Positions 1 through 7,600 of a DNA stretch of 38,740 bases are shown here, piece by piece. The position numbers and the translations under genes were made by a program. The stretch comes from Gammaproteobacteria bacterium Ga0077536 (lineage in GTDB: Bacteria; Pseudomonadota; Gammaproteobacteria; Ga0077536): positions 1 to 38,740 of the forward strand of contig LNEL01000015.1 of the NCBI GenBank assembly GCA_001464935.1. Direction: 5' to 3'. The notes under the pieces were generated by a model. That model was not told the DNA's origin, ran no database searches, and was given only the letters and a program-made list of their open reading frames with translations. How positions within the stretch are numbered: the first letter of the stretch is position 1; each line of letters begins with the position of its first letter.

Positions 1-1
1 G

Positions 2-70
2 GCGGTGAATGCCTTCCTGCGCTGTGCTCAACCCTTCCCCGGCGCCGATTACGCCAGTGCTAAGCTGTAG
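2..70 (+). CDS. 3' end of an unidentified repeated gene (partial)
   Basis: The frame starting at base 2 is open to a TAG at 68-70 and would encode a C-terminal tail ending in PGADYASAKL. The same tail occurs at the right end of the window on the other strand. A gene tail present at both ends in opposite orientation fits a multicopy element such as a transposase, but I do not recognise the family from 22 residues. It could also be non-coding. Confidence 0.3.
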   Translation, partial: AVNAFLRCAQPFPGADYASAKL

Positions 71-98
71 TGGAGCGTATTTGCGATCTTCTATTTAG
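4..98. repeat. Left copy of 95-bp terminal inverted repeat
   Basis: Bases 4-98 are identical, base for base, to the reverse complement of 38646-38740 at the other end of the window. Such perfect opposed ends are what an assembler leaves when a contig stops in two copies of a dispersed repeat. The copy holds the last codons of a reading frame that ends at 68-70, then about 28 bases of 3' flank ending CTATTTAG. After base 98 the sequence diverges from the right-hand copy. Confidence 0.95.
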
Positions 99-119
99 GC
101 CGCTGTGGAACGCCGGGCG

Positions 120-611
120 TCAGTATTCCGGATCGGGATCTCTCTGCGAGCCCGGCCGCGCAATCGGGCCGCGGCGGCCGGCGAGTTTCTGCAGCACTTC
201 GGGGATCATCGACAGGCCCGGTGCGTCGCCGTACTGATGCTTGAGATCCGCGAGGTAGGTCGTCACGAAGTTCAGGCGTTCGGCGAGGCCGATCGCGAGC
301 AGGGTGGTGACGGCCGGGTCACTCGCAAGAAACGCGTGCCCATCAGCGGCGTGACGCAGCCGGCTCTGCGCGGTGGCAACGACGGTGGCGCCATAGGCGC
401 TGTCGAGCAGGATCGACATCTCACCGATCAGCGCACCGGGCTCGGTGATCGTGTTCACGAGCTGACTGCCCTTGCGCACCTCGAGCGCGCCGTCGACGAG
501 CACCCAGACCGCGCCACCGGGCGCCCCTTCGCGCACGACCGTCTCACCCGCCGCCAGCATGACTTCCGGCAGATGGGACGACAGACTCAGCATGTCTTTC
601 ATGCGCACCAT
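120..611 (-). CDS. Cyclic nucleotide-binding domain protein
   Basis: A 163-residue protein with one CRP-type cNMP-binding beta-barrel and no DNA-binding helix-turn-helix after it. Visible hallmarks are GETVVREGAPGGAVWVLVDG (early barrel strands), and PGALIGEMSILLDSAYGATVVA, the phosphate-binding cassette with the GE...S pattern of the family but with YGATV in place of the usual R-T/S-A-T-V. The C-terminus is a helix and a polar tail. A stand-alone barrel of this sort normally acts as a ligand sensor or regulatory subunit. I chose the ATG at 611 (Met-Val-Arg-Met-Lys-Asp); an ATG nine bases further in is equally possible and neither has a strong ribosome site. The frame also extends upstream to 677, but that part looks non-domain. 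Nucleotide binding is uncertain because of the altered cassette. Confidence 0.8.
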   Translation of the reverse strand: MVRMKDMLSLSSHLPEVMLAAGETVVREGAPGGAVWVLVDGALEVRKGSQLVNTITEPGALIGEMSILLDSAYGATVVATAQSRLRHAADGHAFLASDPAVTTLLAIGLAERLNFVTTYLADLKHQYGDAPGLSMIPEVLQKLAGRRGPIARPGSQRDPDPEY

Positions 612-728
612 CGTACACGGGGGGCGCGACGCAAAGAAATCTGCTGGCAGCAATGGTGCTTCGCCAGGTCGACCCACCCGCTGCTACAAGCCGAGATGAG
701 TGTGGATGCGATGTCCGTCGTGAAGGCA

Positions 729-750
729 GGGCTTCATTCGTCAGCCCAAC
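729..750. repeat. Family D repeat (GGGCT...AGCCCAAC), copy 1
   Basis: GGGCTTCATTCGTCAGCCCA is a short palindrome-like element. Related copies are at 4595-4617, 33091-33120 and 34541-34559. All four are intergenic. Confidence 0.6.
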
Positions 751-802
751 GGCCATGACGCACCTGCCTCACCCGGCTTCATGAAAGCCCGGGACCGCCT
801 TT

Positions 803-949
803 CGTAGCCCGGATGCAGCCTCGCGGAATCCGGGATCAGGTGTTTGCACGGTGTTGAACCGCGGCAGCTGGATGGCGTGGTGCGGGTGCCGGGGATGAGC
901 GGCGGCGCCGCCGTGATCCCGGATTTCGCTACGCTTCATCCGGGCTACG
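803..949. repeat. Family A palindromic repeat, inverted pair
   Basis: Arm 1 (803-837) begins CGTAGCCCGGATGCAG and ends AATCCGGGATC. Arm 2 (915-949) is its near reverse complement, beginning GATCCCGGATTTCGC and ending CATCCGGGCTACG. The two 35-base arms are separated by 77 bases and could form a long cruciform or RNA hairpin. The GTAG head with CCGGG core is REP-like. Other copies are at 4389-4480, 28736-28770, 29795-29830 and 34408-34500. Confidence 0.85.
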
Positions 950-1039
950 AGAGGCCGTGCGGGCGCTGCCAAAGAGCGCCCGACAAGGCACGTTCACAGC
1001 CACCAACGTCCGTCGCTCGCGCAACCCCACTCTGCATCC

Positions 1040-1066
1040 CTCGGTGTTCTCTGTGTTCTCGGTGGC
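1040..1066. repeat. Family B repeat (GTGTTCTCTGTGTTCTCGG), copy 1
   Basis: A 27-base element, CTCGGTGTTCTC then TGTGTTCTCGGTGGC. It recurs in both orientations at 4652-4678, 6774-6802, 6894-6922, 10513-10571, 19709-19728, 19844-19871, 28682-28703 and 29731-29757, always between genes. Confidence 0.85.
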
Positions 1067-1148
1067 AAATCCAATGAACATCAGCGGGCCCACACGCCAG
1101 CACCAACGCTCCAGCCGGCCTGCGCGCGTCGCGATGGGGCTGCCAGCC

Positions 1149-2066
1149 TCAAGCCTTTTCGTGCGCGATGCGGTAGCCGGCGCGTGGGAAATGCACGTGC
1201 ACGATCCCCGCGCGAGGGTCGAGGCGGCGGAGGATGATCTCGTCCACCGTGCAGCCGACCACTTCTCCGGTCACCGTCGCCGACGTGCGCTCTTCGGGCT
1301 CGACGCTGACGCGCGTACCGCATGCGAAGTCCACGCATGGAGTCTCGACCTTCATCGGCACGGACTCGCGCGCGATCGCAAGGGCGTCGGCCGCGGCCAG
1401 TGGGGTGCGCGTGCCGTGACCGAGCGCGGCCGTGCGCGCCATCCAGTCGCGCAGCGCCGGTGACGGCCCGAAGCTCGCGAGCAGCGGCTGCGGCAGGCGA
1501 TCCAGAAACCACAGCGCGTGATACACCGCGAGATCGGCGAGGCCCGGCGCGTGGCCGAGCAGAAAGGCGTCGTCCGGCACGAGCATGGCCTCGACCAGGC
1601 GCAGCTGCCGGACCACTTCGCCGTGCGCCGCCTCGCCCACTTGCCGCACACGCGCCAGCGCGGGCGGCGGACGCCCGCGCATCGCGGCGCGATCGGCGTG
1701 GAACGACGGGGGCAAGGCGTCCGCGTTCGCGCCCGTCACGGCCAGCGCACACGGCCAGAACAGGCTGGTCTCAGCCCAGTGTTCGACCACGCGATGCAGG
1801 CCCGGGCGCGCGCCCGGAAATAGCGTCGGCTGTGGCGCACGGCGCTCGAGGACCCCGGCGATCAAGCGTGTGTCGCAATAGACGTCGGCGCCGATCTGCA
1901 GCGCCGGCGTGCGGCGATAGCCGCCGGTCAGCGCGAGGTAGTCGGGCTTCGGCAGCACGTCGGGAATGATGACGGACTGCCACGCGAGCCCCTTCAGGCC
2001 GAACATCAGCCGCAGCTTTTCGGAAAATGGCGAGATCTCGTAGTGATGGAGAATCAGCGGCGGCAT
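1149..2066 (-). CDS. Glutathione S-transferase family protein with C-terminal extension
   Basis: A 305-residue protein. The first 80 residues are a thioredoxin-fold GST domain: ILHHYEISPFSEKLRLMFGLKG is the active-site strand and helix, YRRTPALQIG carries the cis-proline, and DTRLIAGVLE is the glutathione-contacting SN/DT segment. The middle is helical, as in a GST C-domain (PGLADLAVYHALWFLDRLPQ). About 75 extra residues follow, which is longer than a typical 200-230 residue GST; this tail (VDFACGTRVSVEPEER...) reads as a small beta domain of unknown role. The start was set at ATG 2066, where the fold begins; upstream residues are non-domain. It is divergent from the GIY-YIG/Ada gene, with 62 bases between the starts. 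Substrate cannot be told. Confidence 0.82.
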   Translation of the reverse strand: MPPLILHHYEISPFSEKLRLMFGLKGLAWQSVIIPDVLPKPDYLALTGGYRRTPALQIGADVYCDTRLIAGVLERRAPQPTLFPGARPGLHRVVEHWAETSLFWPCALAVTGANADALPPSFHADRAAMRGRPPPALARVRQVGEAAHGEVVRQLRLVEAMLVPDDAFLLGHAPGLADLAVYHALWFLDRLPQPLLASFGPSPALRDWMARTAALGHGTRTPLAAADALAIARESVPMKVETPCVDFACGTRVSVEPEERTSATVTGEVVGCTVDEIILRRLDPRAGIVHVHFPRAGYRIAHEKA

Positions 2067-2128
2067 CGGCCCGATGATAGCAAGCGCGGCGGCTGCGCGG
2101 CGGGTCGGCAATCCGGCACAATGCAGCG

Positions 2129-3577
2129 GTGGACGACTGGCACCTCTACGTACTGCGCACGCGACACGGTGCGCTCTATACCGGCATCACGACCGATGTC
2201 GCGCGCCGCGTCGCGCAGCACGGCGCGGGCAGCGGCGCGAAGGCGCTGCGCGCGAAAGGGCCGCTGGTGCTGGTGTACGCAGCCGCGCTCGGCAGCCGCG
2301 GCCTGGCGCTGCGCGCCGAGCACGCGTTGAAGCAGTTGCCGAAACGTGCCAAGGAAGCGCTGATCGCGGGCCAGCCGCCCGCACAGACGCTGTGCGCGAC
2401 GCTCGGCATCGCGCCCGCGCCGGATTCAGCGGCAAGCGCCGGAGTGCCGCGTCGCTCGCGCAGGGCCACACTGCCTGCGTCCATCACCGACCGGGAGGCT
2501 CCGATGTCCGCTGTGCCTGTGCCCCACCGCCTGATGCCCGATGAGGCCGACTGCTGGGCCGCCGTCGAGCGCCGTGACCGCGCGGCCGACGGCCGCTTCG
2601 TCTACGGCGTGCGCACCACCGGCGTGTTCTGTCGCCCATCCTGTCCGTCGCGGCCCGCGCGGCGCGAGAACGTCAGCTTCCATGCCGATGGCGAGGCGGC
2701 GCGGGCTGCCGGCTTTCGCGCGTGCAAGCGCTGCAAGCCGGACGATCTGCACGCCACGCCGCCGGCCCATGCGGGCATCGTGAAAGCCTGCCGGGCGATC
2801 GAGCGCGCGGAAGAACTGCCCGATCTCGCGACGCTCGCCGACATCGCGGGCCTCAGCCGCTTCCATTTTCATCGCCAGTTCAAGGCGGCCACCGGCGTCA
2901 CACCGAAAGCCTACGCCGCCGCCCGGCGCAGCGCGCGGGTGCGCGAGGCGCTGGCGGCCGGCAAACCGGTGACAGAGGCGATGTACGATGCCGGTTACAA
3001 CTCGAATGCGCGTTTTTACAGCGATGCCAACGGCATGCTCGGCATGACGCCCAGCGCGTATCGCGCCGGTGGCAGCGATGCCGAGATCCGGTTCGCGATC
3101 GGCGAGTGCTCGCTCGGCGCGATACTCGTGGCGGCCACCGACAAGGGCCTGTGCGCGATACTGCTCGGCGACGACGCCGATGCACTCGCGCGCGATCTGC
3201 AGGATCGCTTCCCGCGCGCGACGCTGCGCGGCGATGACGCGGCGTTCGCACACACGGTGGCGCTGGTCGTCGGCTTCGTCGAAGCCCCGCGCATCGGCCT
3301 CGATTTGCCGCTCGACATTCGCGGCACGGCGTTCCAGCAGCGCGTGTGGCAGGCGCTGCGCGCCATCCCGCCGGGCCGCACCGCGAGCTATGCCGACATC
3401 GCGCAGGAGATCGGCCTGCCGAAAGCGGTGCGGGCCGTGGCCCAGGCCTGCGGCGCGAATGCGCTGGCGGTGGCGATCCCCTGTCATCGCGTCGTGCGCA
3501 GCGACGGCAGCCTGTCCGGCTATCGCTGGGGCGTGCAGCGCAAGCAGGCGCTGCTCGAGCGCGAAGCGGGCCGCTGA
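2129..3577 (+). CDS. ada: GIY-YIG (YhbQ-like) domain in frame with bifunctional Ada DNA methyltransferase/regulator
   Basis: One uninterrupted 482-codon frame. Residues 1-95 match the YhbQ/UPF0213 GIY-YIG family ([18 protein letters not shown], then [19 protein letters not shown]). After a linker, residues 126-482 are a complete Ada of normal length (357 aa): four zinc cysteines (Ada numbering C43 and C47 in [10 protein letters not shown]74 and C77 in CKRCKPD; C43 is the phosphotriester acceptor), an AraC-type HTH ([20 protein letters not shown]), and the O6-alkylguanine transferase with PCHRVV (C327). Ada repairs alkylated DNA by suicidal transfer and, once methylated on its N-terminal Cys, activates repair genes. 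GTG 2129 starts the fused form; ATG 2504 with GGGAGG at 2493-2498 could give free Ada. Its stop TGA shares one base with the ATG of the oxygenase. Confidence 0.92.
   Translation: MDDWHLYVLRTRHGALYTGITTDVARRVAQHGAGSGAKALRAKGPLVLVYAAALGSRGLALRAEHALKQLPKRAKEALIAGQPPAQTLCATLGIAPAPDSAASAGVPRRSRRATLPASITDREAPMSAVPVPHRLMPDEADCWAAVERRDRAADGRFVYGVRTTGVFCRPSCPSRPARRENVSFHADGEAARAAGFRACKRCKPDDLHATPPAHAGIVKACRAIERAEELPDLATLADIAGLSRFHFHRQFKAATGVTPKAYAAARRSARVREALAAGKPVTEAMYDAGYNSNARFYSDANGMLGMTPSAYRAGGSDAEIRFAIGECSLGAILVAATDKGLCAILLGDDADALARDLQDRFPRATLRGDDAAFAHTVALVVGFVEAPRIGLDLPLDIRGTAFQQRVWQALRAIPPGRTASYADIAQEIGLPKAVRAVAQACGANALAVAIPCHRVVRSDGSLSGYRWGVQRKQALLEREAGR
2493..2498 (+). promoter_or_regulatory. 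Internal ribosome-binding site for stand-alone Ada
   Basis: GGGAGG lies five bases before an in-frame ATG at 2504, exactly where homologous Ada proteins begin. It is better than any site before the GTG at 2129, so two products (GIY-YIG-Ada and Ada) are possible from one frame. Confidence 0.6.
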
Positions 3578-4323
3578 TGCAGGCACCCGATCTGTTCGCG
3601 ACCGCGCCGCTGACGGCAGACCCGCGCTGCCGTGTGCCGGGCGCAGCCTGGCCCGACATCGATGCGAGTCTCGATGCGCGCGGTTGCGCGGTGGTGCGCG
3701 GACTGCTGAGGGCAGACGAATGCCGGGAGCAGGTGGCGCTGTATGGCGACAGCCGTCATTTCAGGAGCCGCGTGGTGATGGCGCGTCACGGGTATGGCCG
3801 CGGCGAGTACCAGTACTTCGCGTATCCGTTGCCGCCGCTGGTGGCGACGCTGCGCGACGCGCTCTATCCGCCGCTCGCGCAGATCGCGAACCGCTGGCAG
3901 GCGGCGTCCGGCCTCGACACGCGCTTCCCGCCGACCCACGCGGCGTTTCTCGCCCGCTGTCACGCCGCCGGCCAGCAACGCCCGACGCCGCTGCTGCTGC
4001 AGTACGGGCCTGACGACTACAACTGCCTGCACCAGGATCTCTACGGCGAACACGTGTTCCCGCTGCAGGTCGCCGTGCTGCTGTCGCAACCCGGGGCCGA
4101 CTTCACCGGTGGCGAGTTCGTGCTGACCGAACAGCGGCCGCGCATGCAGTCGCGCGTCGAAGTCGTGCCGCTGACGCAGGGCGACGCGGTGATCTTCGCC
4201 GTCCATCAGCGCCCGGTACACGGCACGCGCGGCACCTACCGCGTGAACATGCGCCACGGCGTAAGCCGCCTGCTCAGCGGGCAACGCCATACGCTGGGCA
4301 TCATCTTCCACGATGCGAGCTAA
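3577..4323 (+). CDS. 2OG-Fe(II) oxygenase, Oxygenase-NA family (PF09859-like)
   Basis: A 248-residue protein resembling the family described as oxygenases for oxidative demethylation of damaged DNA. The double-stranded beta-helix metal triad is visible: H152-x-D154 in NCLHQDLYGE, and the distal His in RPVHGTRGTYRVNMRHGVSR, which also provides the arginine expected to hold 2-oxoglutarate. TGGEFVLTEQRPR is a typical strand of the fold. The ATG at 3577 overlaps the Ada stop by one base (TGATG), so translation is probably coupled and expression should follow the Ada adaptive response. Role in repair is inferred from family and context. It is not AlkB by sequence. Confidence 0.87.
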   Translation: MQAPDLFATAPLTADPRCRVPGAAWPDIDASLDARGCAVVRGLLRADECREQVALYGDSRHFRSRVVMARHGYGRGEYQYFAYPLPPLVATLRDALYPPLAQIANRWQAASGLDTRFPPTHAAFLARCHAAGQQRPTPLLLQYGPDDYNCLHQDLYGEHVFPLQVAVLLSQPGADFTGGEFVLTEQRPRMQSRVEVVPLTQGDAVIFAVHQRPVHGTRGTYRVNMRHGVSRLLSGQRHTLGIIFHDAS

Positions 4324-4388
4324 CGCGTCCGACTGCCGATGAGCATGGGAGGAGTGTCGCAGGTTGCCGTGAACATGCCCGTCTCGCG

Positions 4389-4480
4389 CGTAGCCCGGGT
4401 GTAGCGCGCAGCGCGAAACCCGGGAGCAGCCTGACAGACGCCGCAGATCCCGGGTTCCACTGCGTTCCACCCGGGCTACA
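4389..4480. repeat. Family A palindromic repeat, inverted pair
   Basis: Arm 1 from 4389 begins CGTAGCCCGGGTGTAGCGCG and continues to ACCCGGGAG. Arm 2 (4446-4480) begins GATCCCGGGTTCCACTGCG and ends CCACCCGGGCTACA. The arms face each other over a short spacer, giving a strong potential hairpin after the oxygenase gene. Confidence 0.85.
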
Positions 4481-4594
4481 CCGAGGTTTCATGAGGCACC
4501 ACCGCCGGCCAACGGCAACGCTGCTTCGTCAAGTCGAACCATCCGGCAGAAACAGGCTGTGAGGGGGCGACGAGAGGTGAGTCCGCCCTGTTGC

Positions 4595-4617
4595 GGCTTC
4601 CTTCGTCAGCCCAACCT
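4595..4617. repeat. Family D repeat, copy 2
   Basis: GGCTTCCTTCGTCAGCCCAA plus a short tail; GGCTT and AGCCC form the palindromic arms. Same family as 729-750. Confidence 0.6.
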
Positions 4618-4651
4618 ACCGCCGTCGTGTGCGAAAACGCACTCTCAATCT

Positions 4652-4678
4652 CTCGGTGTTCTCTGTGTTCTCGGTGGC
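4652..4678. repeat. Family B repeat, copy 2
   Basis: CTCGGTGTTCTCTGTGTTCT then CGGTGGC, identical to copy 1 at 1040-1066 over 27 bases. Confidence 0.85.
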
Positions 4679-4728
4679 AGATCCCGTGAACCTCCGCAGG
4701 CACTCACGCAAGGACCCGCCGTCGCGAC

Positions 4729-5277
4729 CTACGGCGTGCGCGCGGCAGCCTCGGTCGGCTGGCGGAAGAAGGAGATCAGCACTTCGCCGACGTTGATGCC
4801 GAACTTGCTGACGTACGCGCGGTTCAACAGCACGCCGTCTTCCTGCAGGAACAGCCAGTCGTTGAAGTGCAGGCGCAGTGTGCCGTCGTCGGTCGCGAGA
4901 TCGAAGTCGTATTGCCAGTTGAACGCGTTGCCGGCGCCGCGTCCGGTCGCGGTGCCGACGACGCCACCGGCTCGACCTTCCCAGCCGCCGTCGGCCGTGC
5001 GCTGCAAGGTCCACACGCGCGTTTCGCGTTCGCCGTCGTCGTAGACGAAATCTTCGTTCAAGGTCAGCGTGCTGCCGTCCCACTGGCCGTCGATGTCGAC
5101 GACGAAACGGCGCTTGACCTGGCCGAAGCGGTCCTGGAACTGGCCGTAGGCCTTCAGGCGTCCGTCGAAATACTGTTCGAGTTCGAGCCGCGGCGTCGCC
5201 TGGTCGAAGTCGGCGAGATCGAGCCGGCTGCAGCCGGCGAGGGCGAACGCAAGCACGAGACACAGAATGCGCAGCAT
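4729..5277 (-). CDS. DUF3833 family lipoprotein
   Basis: A 182-residue predicted lipoprotein. MLRILCLVLAFALAGC is a type II signal peptide with lipobox LAGC (Cys 16). The mature part follows the DUF3833 pattern closely: LEQYFDGRLKAYGQFQDRFG, RRFVVDIDGQWDG, TLNEDFVYDDGERETRVWTL, then NDWLFLQEDGVLLNRAYVSKFG near the end. Members are calycin-like beta-barrel lipoproteins of unknown function found in many Proteobacteria. ATG 5277 is chosen because it begins the signal peptide and has a GGAG about ten bases upstream; the frame runs further upstream without domain content. It stands alone, with about 250 bases of unremarkable sequence upstream. Confidence 0.9.
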   Translation of the reverse strand: MLRILCLVLAFALAGCSRLDLADFDQATPRLELEQYFDGRLKAYGQFQDRFGQVKRRFVVDIDGQWDGSTLTLNEDFVYDDGERETRVWTLQRTADGGWEGRAGGVVGTATGRGAGNAFNWQYDFDLATDDGTLRLHFNDWLFLQEDGVLLNRAYVSKFGINVGEVLISFFRQPTEAAARTP

Positions 5278-5530
5278 GATGAGAACTCCGGCTGGGAGGG
5301 GGAACGCGCGCCGAAGAGGGCGTCGGTACGGGATACGACGGGCGAGAGGTTTTGGTTTGGCCAAGCCGTGCGGATTGCGACGCCCGGGCGCGCCGTGAAC
5401 AGCGACTGTCGCCGCCGGCGAGTCAATATTGGAATCTCAACGGGGCCGCGCATCCCTGCGGAGCCCAACGACCCCGGCCCATGCGGCCCGTCGTGCAGGC
5501 GATAGCCTTTCGCGCCTTGCGCCCAGCCCG

Positions 5531-5896
5531 TCAGGGCTTCTTGTTCAGCAGATCGGCGAGGCCGGCGAAGGCCTTGCCCGTCGCGCGCGTGGCGGTGCCG
5601 CCGCCGCCGGGCGCGGATGATGCGCCGCGCGCCGCGTCGACCAGCCGCTGGTGTTCATTGTCGTGGCAGTACAGACACAGCAGCTCCCAGTTGCTGCCGT
5701 CTTCCGGGTTGTAGTCGTGATCGTGGTTGCGGTGATGCACGGTCAGCTCGCGCAGGTTCGTGCGCTCGAACTCGCGACCGCAGCGTCCGCAGACCCACGG
5801 ATAGAGCTTCAGGGCTTTTTCGCGGTAATCCTGTTCGCGCAGTTCGCGCGCCCGGCGCGCGTCGGCCACCACCTTGTCGAGTTTGTCGTTGTTCAT
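5531..5896 (-). CDS. yajD: YajD family HNH nuclease
   Basis: A 121-residue protein close in length and sequence to E. coli YajD. It has two CxxC zinc knuckles (VCGRCG and LLCLYCHDNEH) flanking the HNH core (LTVHHRNHDHDYNPEDGSNW), with the HH pair as the expected catalytic site. The N-terminal helix is charged and the C-terminal 30 residues are a Gly/Ala-rich tail ending LADLLNKKP. YajD's biological role is not established; HNH proteins are nucleases. The ATG lies one base after the stop of the crotonase gene (TGA-G-ATG), so the two form an operon on the minus strand. Confidence 0.9.
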   Translation of the reverse strand: MNNDKLDKVVADARRARELREQDYREKALKLYPWVCGRCGREFERTNLRELTVHHRNHDHDYNPEDGSNWELLCLYCHDNEHQRLVDAARGASSAPGGGGTATRATGKAFAGLADLLNKKP

Positions 5897-5897
5897 C

Positions 5898-6698
5898 TCA
5901 GATCTCGCTGAAGTCGCCGTGACGGCCCTTGCCGTCCTTGAAACGCGCGGCGCCGGCGAGGCCTTCGCCGTGCAGCGCGGGTTGTCCGTTGTACCACTCG
6001 TTGATCATCGCCGTGCGTACATCGTGATCGTGTTGCAGGTAGACGCTCCGCCGATCGGCGCGCATGCACACCTGCGGGAAGCGCGCGATCTCCTGCGCCA
6101 GCGCTTCGGCCGCCGGGCGTGCTTCGCCGCGCGGCACCACGCGTTCGCAGGCGCCGATGCGCAGGCATTCGTCCGCCGGCACCTTGCGCCCGGTCATGAT
6201 GATCTCGAGCGCGCGCCCCTGGCCGACCAGCCGCGGCAGCCGCACCGTGCCGCCGTCCAGCAGCGGCACGCCCCAGCGCCGGCAGTACACGCCGAGATAG
6301 GCGTCTTCTTCCATCACGCGCAGATCGCACCACAGCGCGACCTCCATCCCGCCCGCGACGGCCGGCCCGGCGATGGCGGCGATCACCGGTTTCGACAAAT
6401 CGAGGCGCGTCGGTCCCATTGGCCCGCGCGGCGCGGGGCTGCCGTCGACCGGGTAGTGCAGGGCGTCGATCTGCGAGGCATCGGCCTGCAGCGCGCTCGC
6501 GTACTTCAGATCCCAGCCCGCACAGAACGCGCCACCCTCGCCCCACAGCACGGCGACGTGCGCGTCGGGGTCGGCGTCGAAGGCGAGAAACGCGGCCTGC
6601 AGCGCATCCGCGCTCGCCGGGTCCATCGCATTGCGCGCCTCGGGCCGGCTGTGGATCACGGTCGTCACCGGCCCGTTCTTCTCGATCCGGACTGCCAT
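5898..6698 (-). CDS. Enoyl-CoA hydratase/isomerase (crotonase) family protein
   Basis: A 266-residue crotonase-fold protein. Oxyanion-hole segments are CAGWDLKYA and AGPAVAGGMEVALWCDLRV; the Glu in GGMEV corresponds to Glu144 of rat enoyl-CoA hydratase. At the second catalytic position (Glu164 in the hydratase) the aligned segment is LGVYCRRWGVPLLDGGT, so a Cys replaces the acid. That argues against simple hydration and for another crotonase reaction or a reduced activity. ATG 6698 has a strong GGAGGAGA site eight bases upstream, which fixes the start although the frame continues to 7016. Followed at one base by the YajD gene. The substrate is unknown. Confidence 0.9.
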   Translation of the reverse strand: MAVRIEKNGPVTTVIHSRPEARNAMDPASADALQAAFLAFDADPDAHVAVLWGEGGAFCAGWDLKYASALQADASQIDALHYPVDGSPAPRGPMGPTRLDLSKPVIAAIAGPAVAGGMEVALWCDLRVMEEDAYLGVYCRRWGVPLLDGGTVRLPRLVGQGRALEIIMTGRKVPADECLRIGACERVVPRGEARPAAEALAQEIARFPQVCMRADRRSVYLQHDHDVRTAMINEWYNGQPALHGEGLAGAARFKDGKGRHGDFSEI

Positions 6699-7066
6699 GC
6701 GGGTCTCCTCCGTTGCGTGGTCGGCGCAGTATTGGCCGCCGCCCGGCGTGCGGCAAGCCGGGTGGGGGGGATTGGCCACAGAGAACACCGAGAGCACAGA
6801 GATGAGATTGGATTGAAGGGAGGGGGCGGCGCGGGACCGCCCGACCATGGGGAAGCGCGGCGCTCGCGCGCAGTCCCATCCAATCAACTTTTTTCTCTGT
6901 GTGCTCGGTGTTCTCTGTGGCCGGGCGCAGCCCGTCTTCGACGGCATCAATGTACCGCCAGCGCCGCGATGTACGCCTGCGACCGCCCGCCGCGTTCCGC
7001 AGCGCCCATTCGACAAGCGCAGCGCGGCAACGTTAGAGTCGAACTCCGATCACAGGAGCGAGCACC
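6699..7066. other. Divergent intergenic region with a large family B hairpin
   Basis: A 368-base region between the divergent crotonase and VOC genes. Its main structure is the inverted pair of family B elements (6774-6802 and 6894-6922). It must also carry the promoters of both flanking genes, but I cannot assign them with confidence. Confidence 0.6.
6774..6922. repeat. Family B repeat, inverted pair (149 bp)
   Basis: Left arm 6774-6802 starts GGCCACAGAGAACACCGAGA. Right arm 6894-6922 ends CGGTGTTCTCTGTGGCC. The arms are reverse complements with few mismatches, and the inner flanks GATTGGATTGA and TCCAATCAA extend the pairing. Confidence 0.85.
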
Positions 7067-7576
7067 ATGCATCAACCCATGCGCATGAATCACATCGGCC
7101 TCAGCGTGCCGGACATCGACGCGGCCGTGAAATGGTATGTCGAGGTGCTCGGGTGTTACCTGCTGGTGCCGCCGGTCGATGCGAAGAACGACGGCAGTCA
7201 TTTCGGTCATGTCGTCAAAGACATCTTCGGCGAGCGCTTCGAGGCCGTGAAGATGGCGCACCTGAGCACGGCCGACGGTGTTGGCATCGAACTCTTCCAG
7301 TTCATCGAACCGAAAACCGAAGTGCCGGCGAACACCTTCGAGTACTGGCGCGGCGGGATCTTTCACTTCTGCCTGACGGCCGTCGACATCGAGGCCGTCG
7401 CCGAGCGCATCGGCGCCAACGGCGGCAAGGTGCTGAGCAAGGTCTGGAAGCTGTGGCAGAACAAGGAATACAAGGCCGTGTACTGCCAGGATCCGTGGGG
7501 CACGATCGTCGAGTTGTGCAGCCGGCCGTACGAGCAGTTCTGGTCCAATGTGGCCGAACAGCCGGCGTCATTCTGA
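7067..7576 (+). CDS. VOC family (glyoxalase/dioxygenase fold) protein
   Basis: A 169-residue protein with two beta-alpha-beta-beta-beta modules. The four metal-ligand positions of the vicinal-oxygen-chelate fold are present: H9 (MNHIGLSV), E75 (VGIELFQF), H100 (GIFHFCLT) and E149 (GTIVELCSR), the His/Glu/His/Glu set of glyoxalase I-like enzymes. A metal-dependent lyase, epimerase or dioxygenase role on a small molecule is likely; the substrate is not evident. The ATG at 7067 has AGGAG about ten bases upstream. An internal Met at residue 5 or 7 is also possible. The next gene starts 24 bases downstream on the same strand, so the two are probably co-transcribed. Confidence 0.88.
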   Translation: MHQPMRMNHIGLSVPDIDAAVKWYVEVLGCYLLVPPVDAKNDGSHFGHVVKDIFGERFEAVKMAHLSTADGVGIELFQFIEPKTEVPANTFEYWRGGIFHFCLTAVDIEAVAERIGANGGKVLSKVWKLWQNKEYKAVYCQDPWGTIVELCSRPYEQFWSNVAEQPASF

Positions 7577-7600
7577 ACCGGGACAGGGGGGGGGCTGCAG

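Larger units (their letters stand above)
612..1148. other. Intergenic region filled with palindromic repeats
   Basis: This 537-base gap has no convincing gene. It holds three of the repeat types described separately: a TCAGCCCAAC element at 729-750, an inverted pair of GTAGCCCGGAT elements at 803-837 and 915-949, and one GTGTTCTC-type element at 1040-1066. Open frames here are short and composed of repeat sequence. Confidence 0.7.
4324..4728. other. Intergenic region with three repeat families
   Basis: A 405-base convergent gap between the oxygenase gene and the DUF3833 lipoprotein gene. It contains a family A inverted pair (4389-4480), a family D element (4595-4617) and a family B element (4652-4678). 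I see no gene in it; the repeats may serve as bidirectional transcription stops. Confidence 0.7.

Noticed and set aside
5874..7088. 404-codon plus-strand open frame opposite yajD and the crotonase gene
   Set aside because: No domain signature; the opposite strand has two recognisable genes with good ribosome sites.
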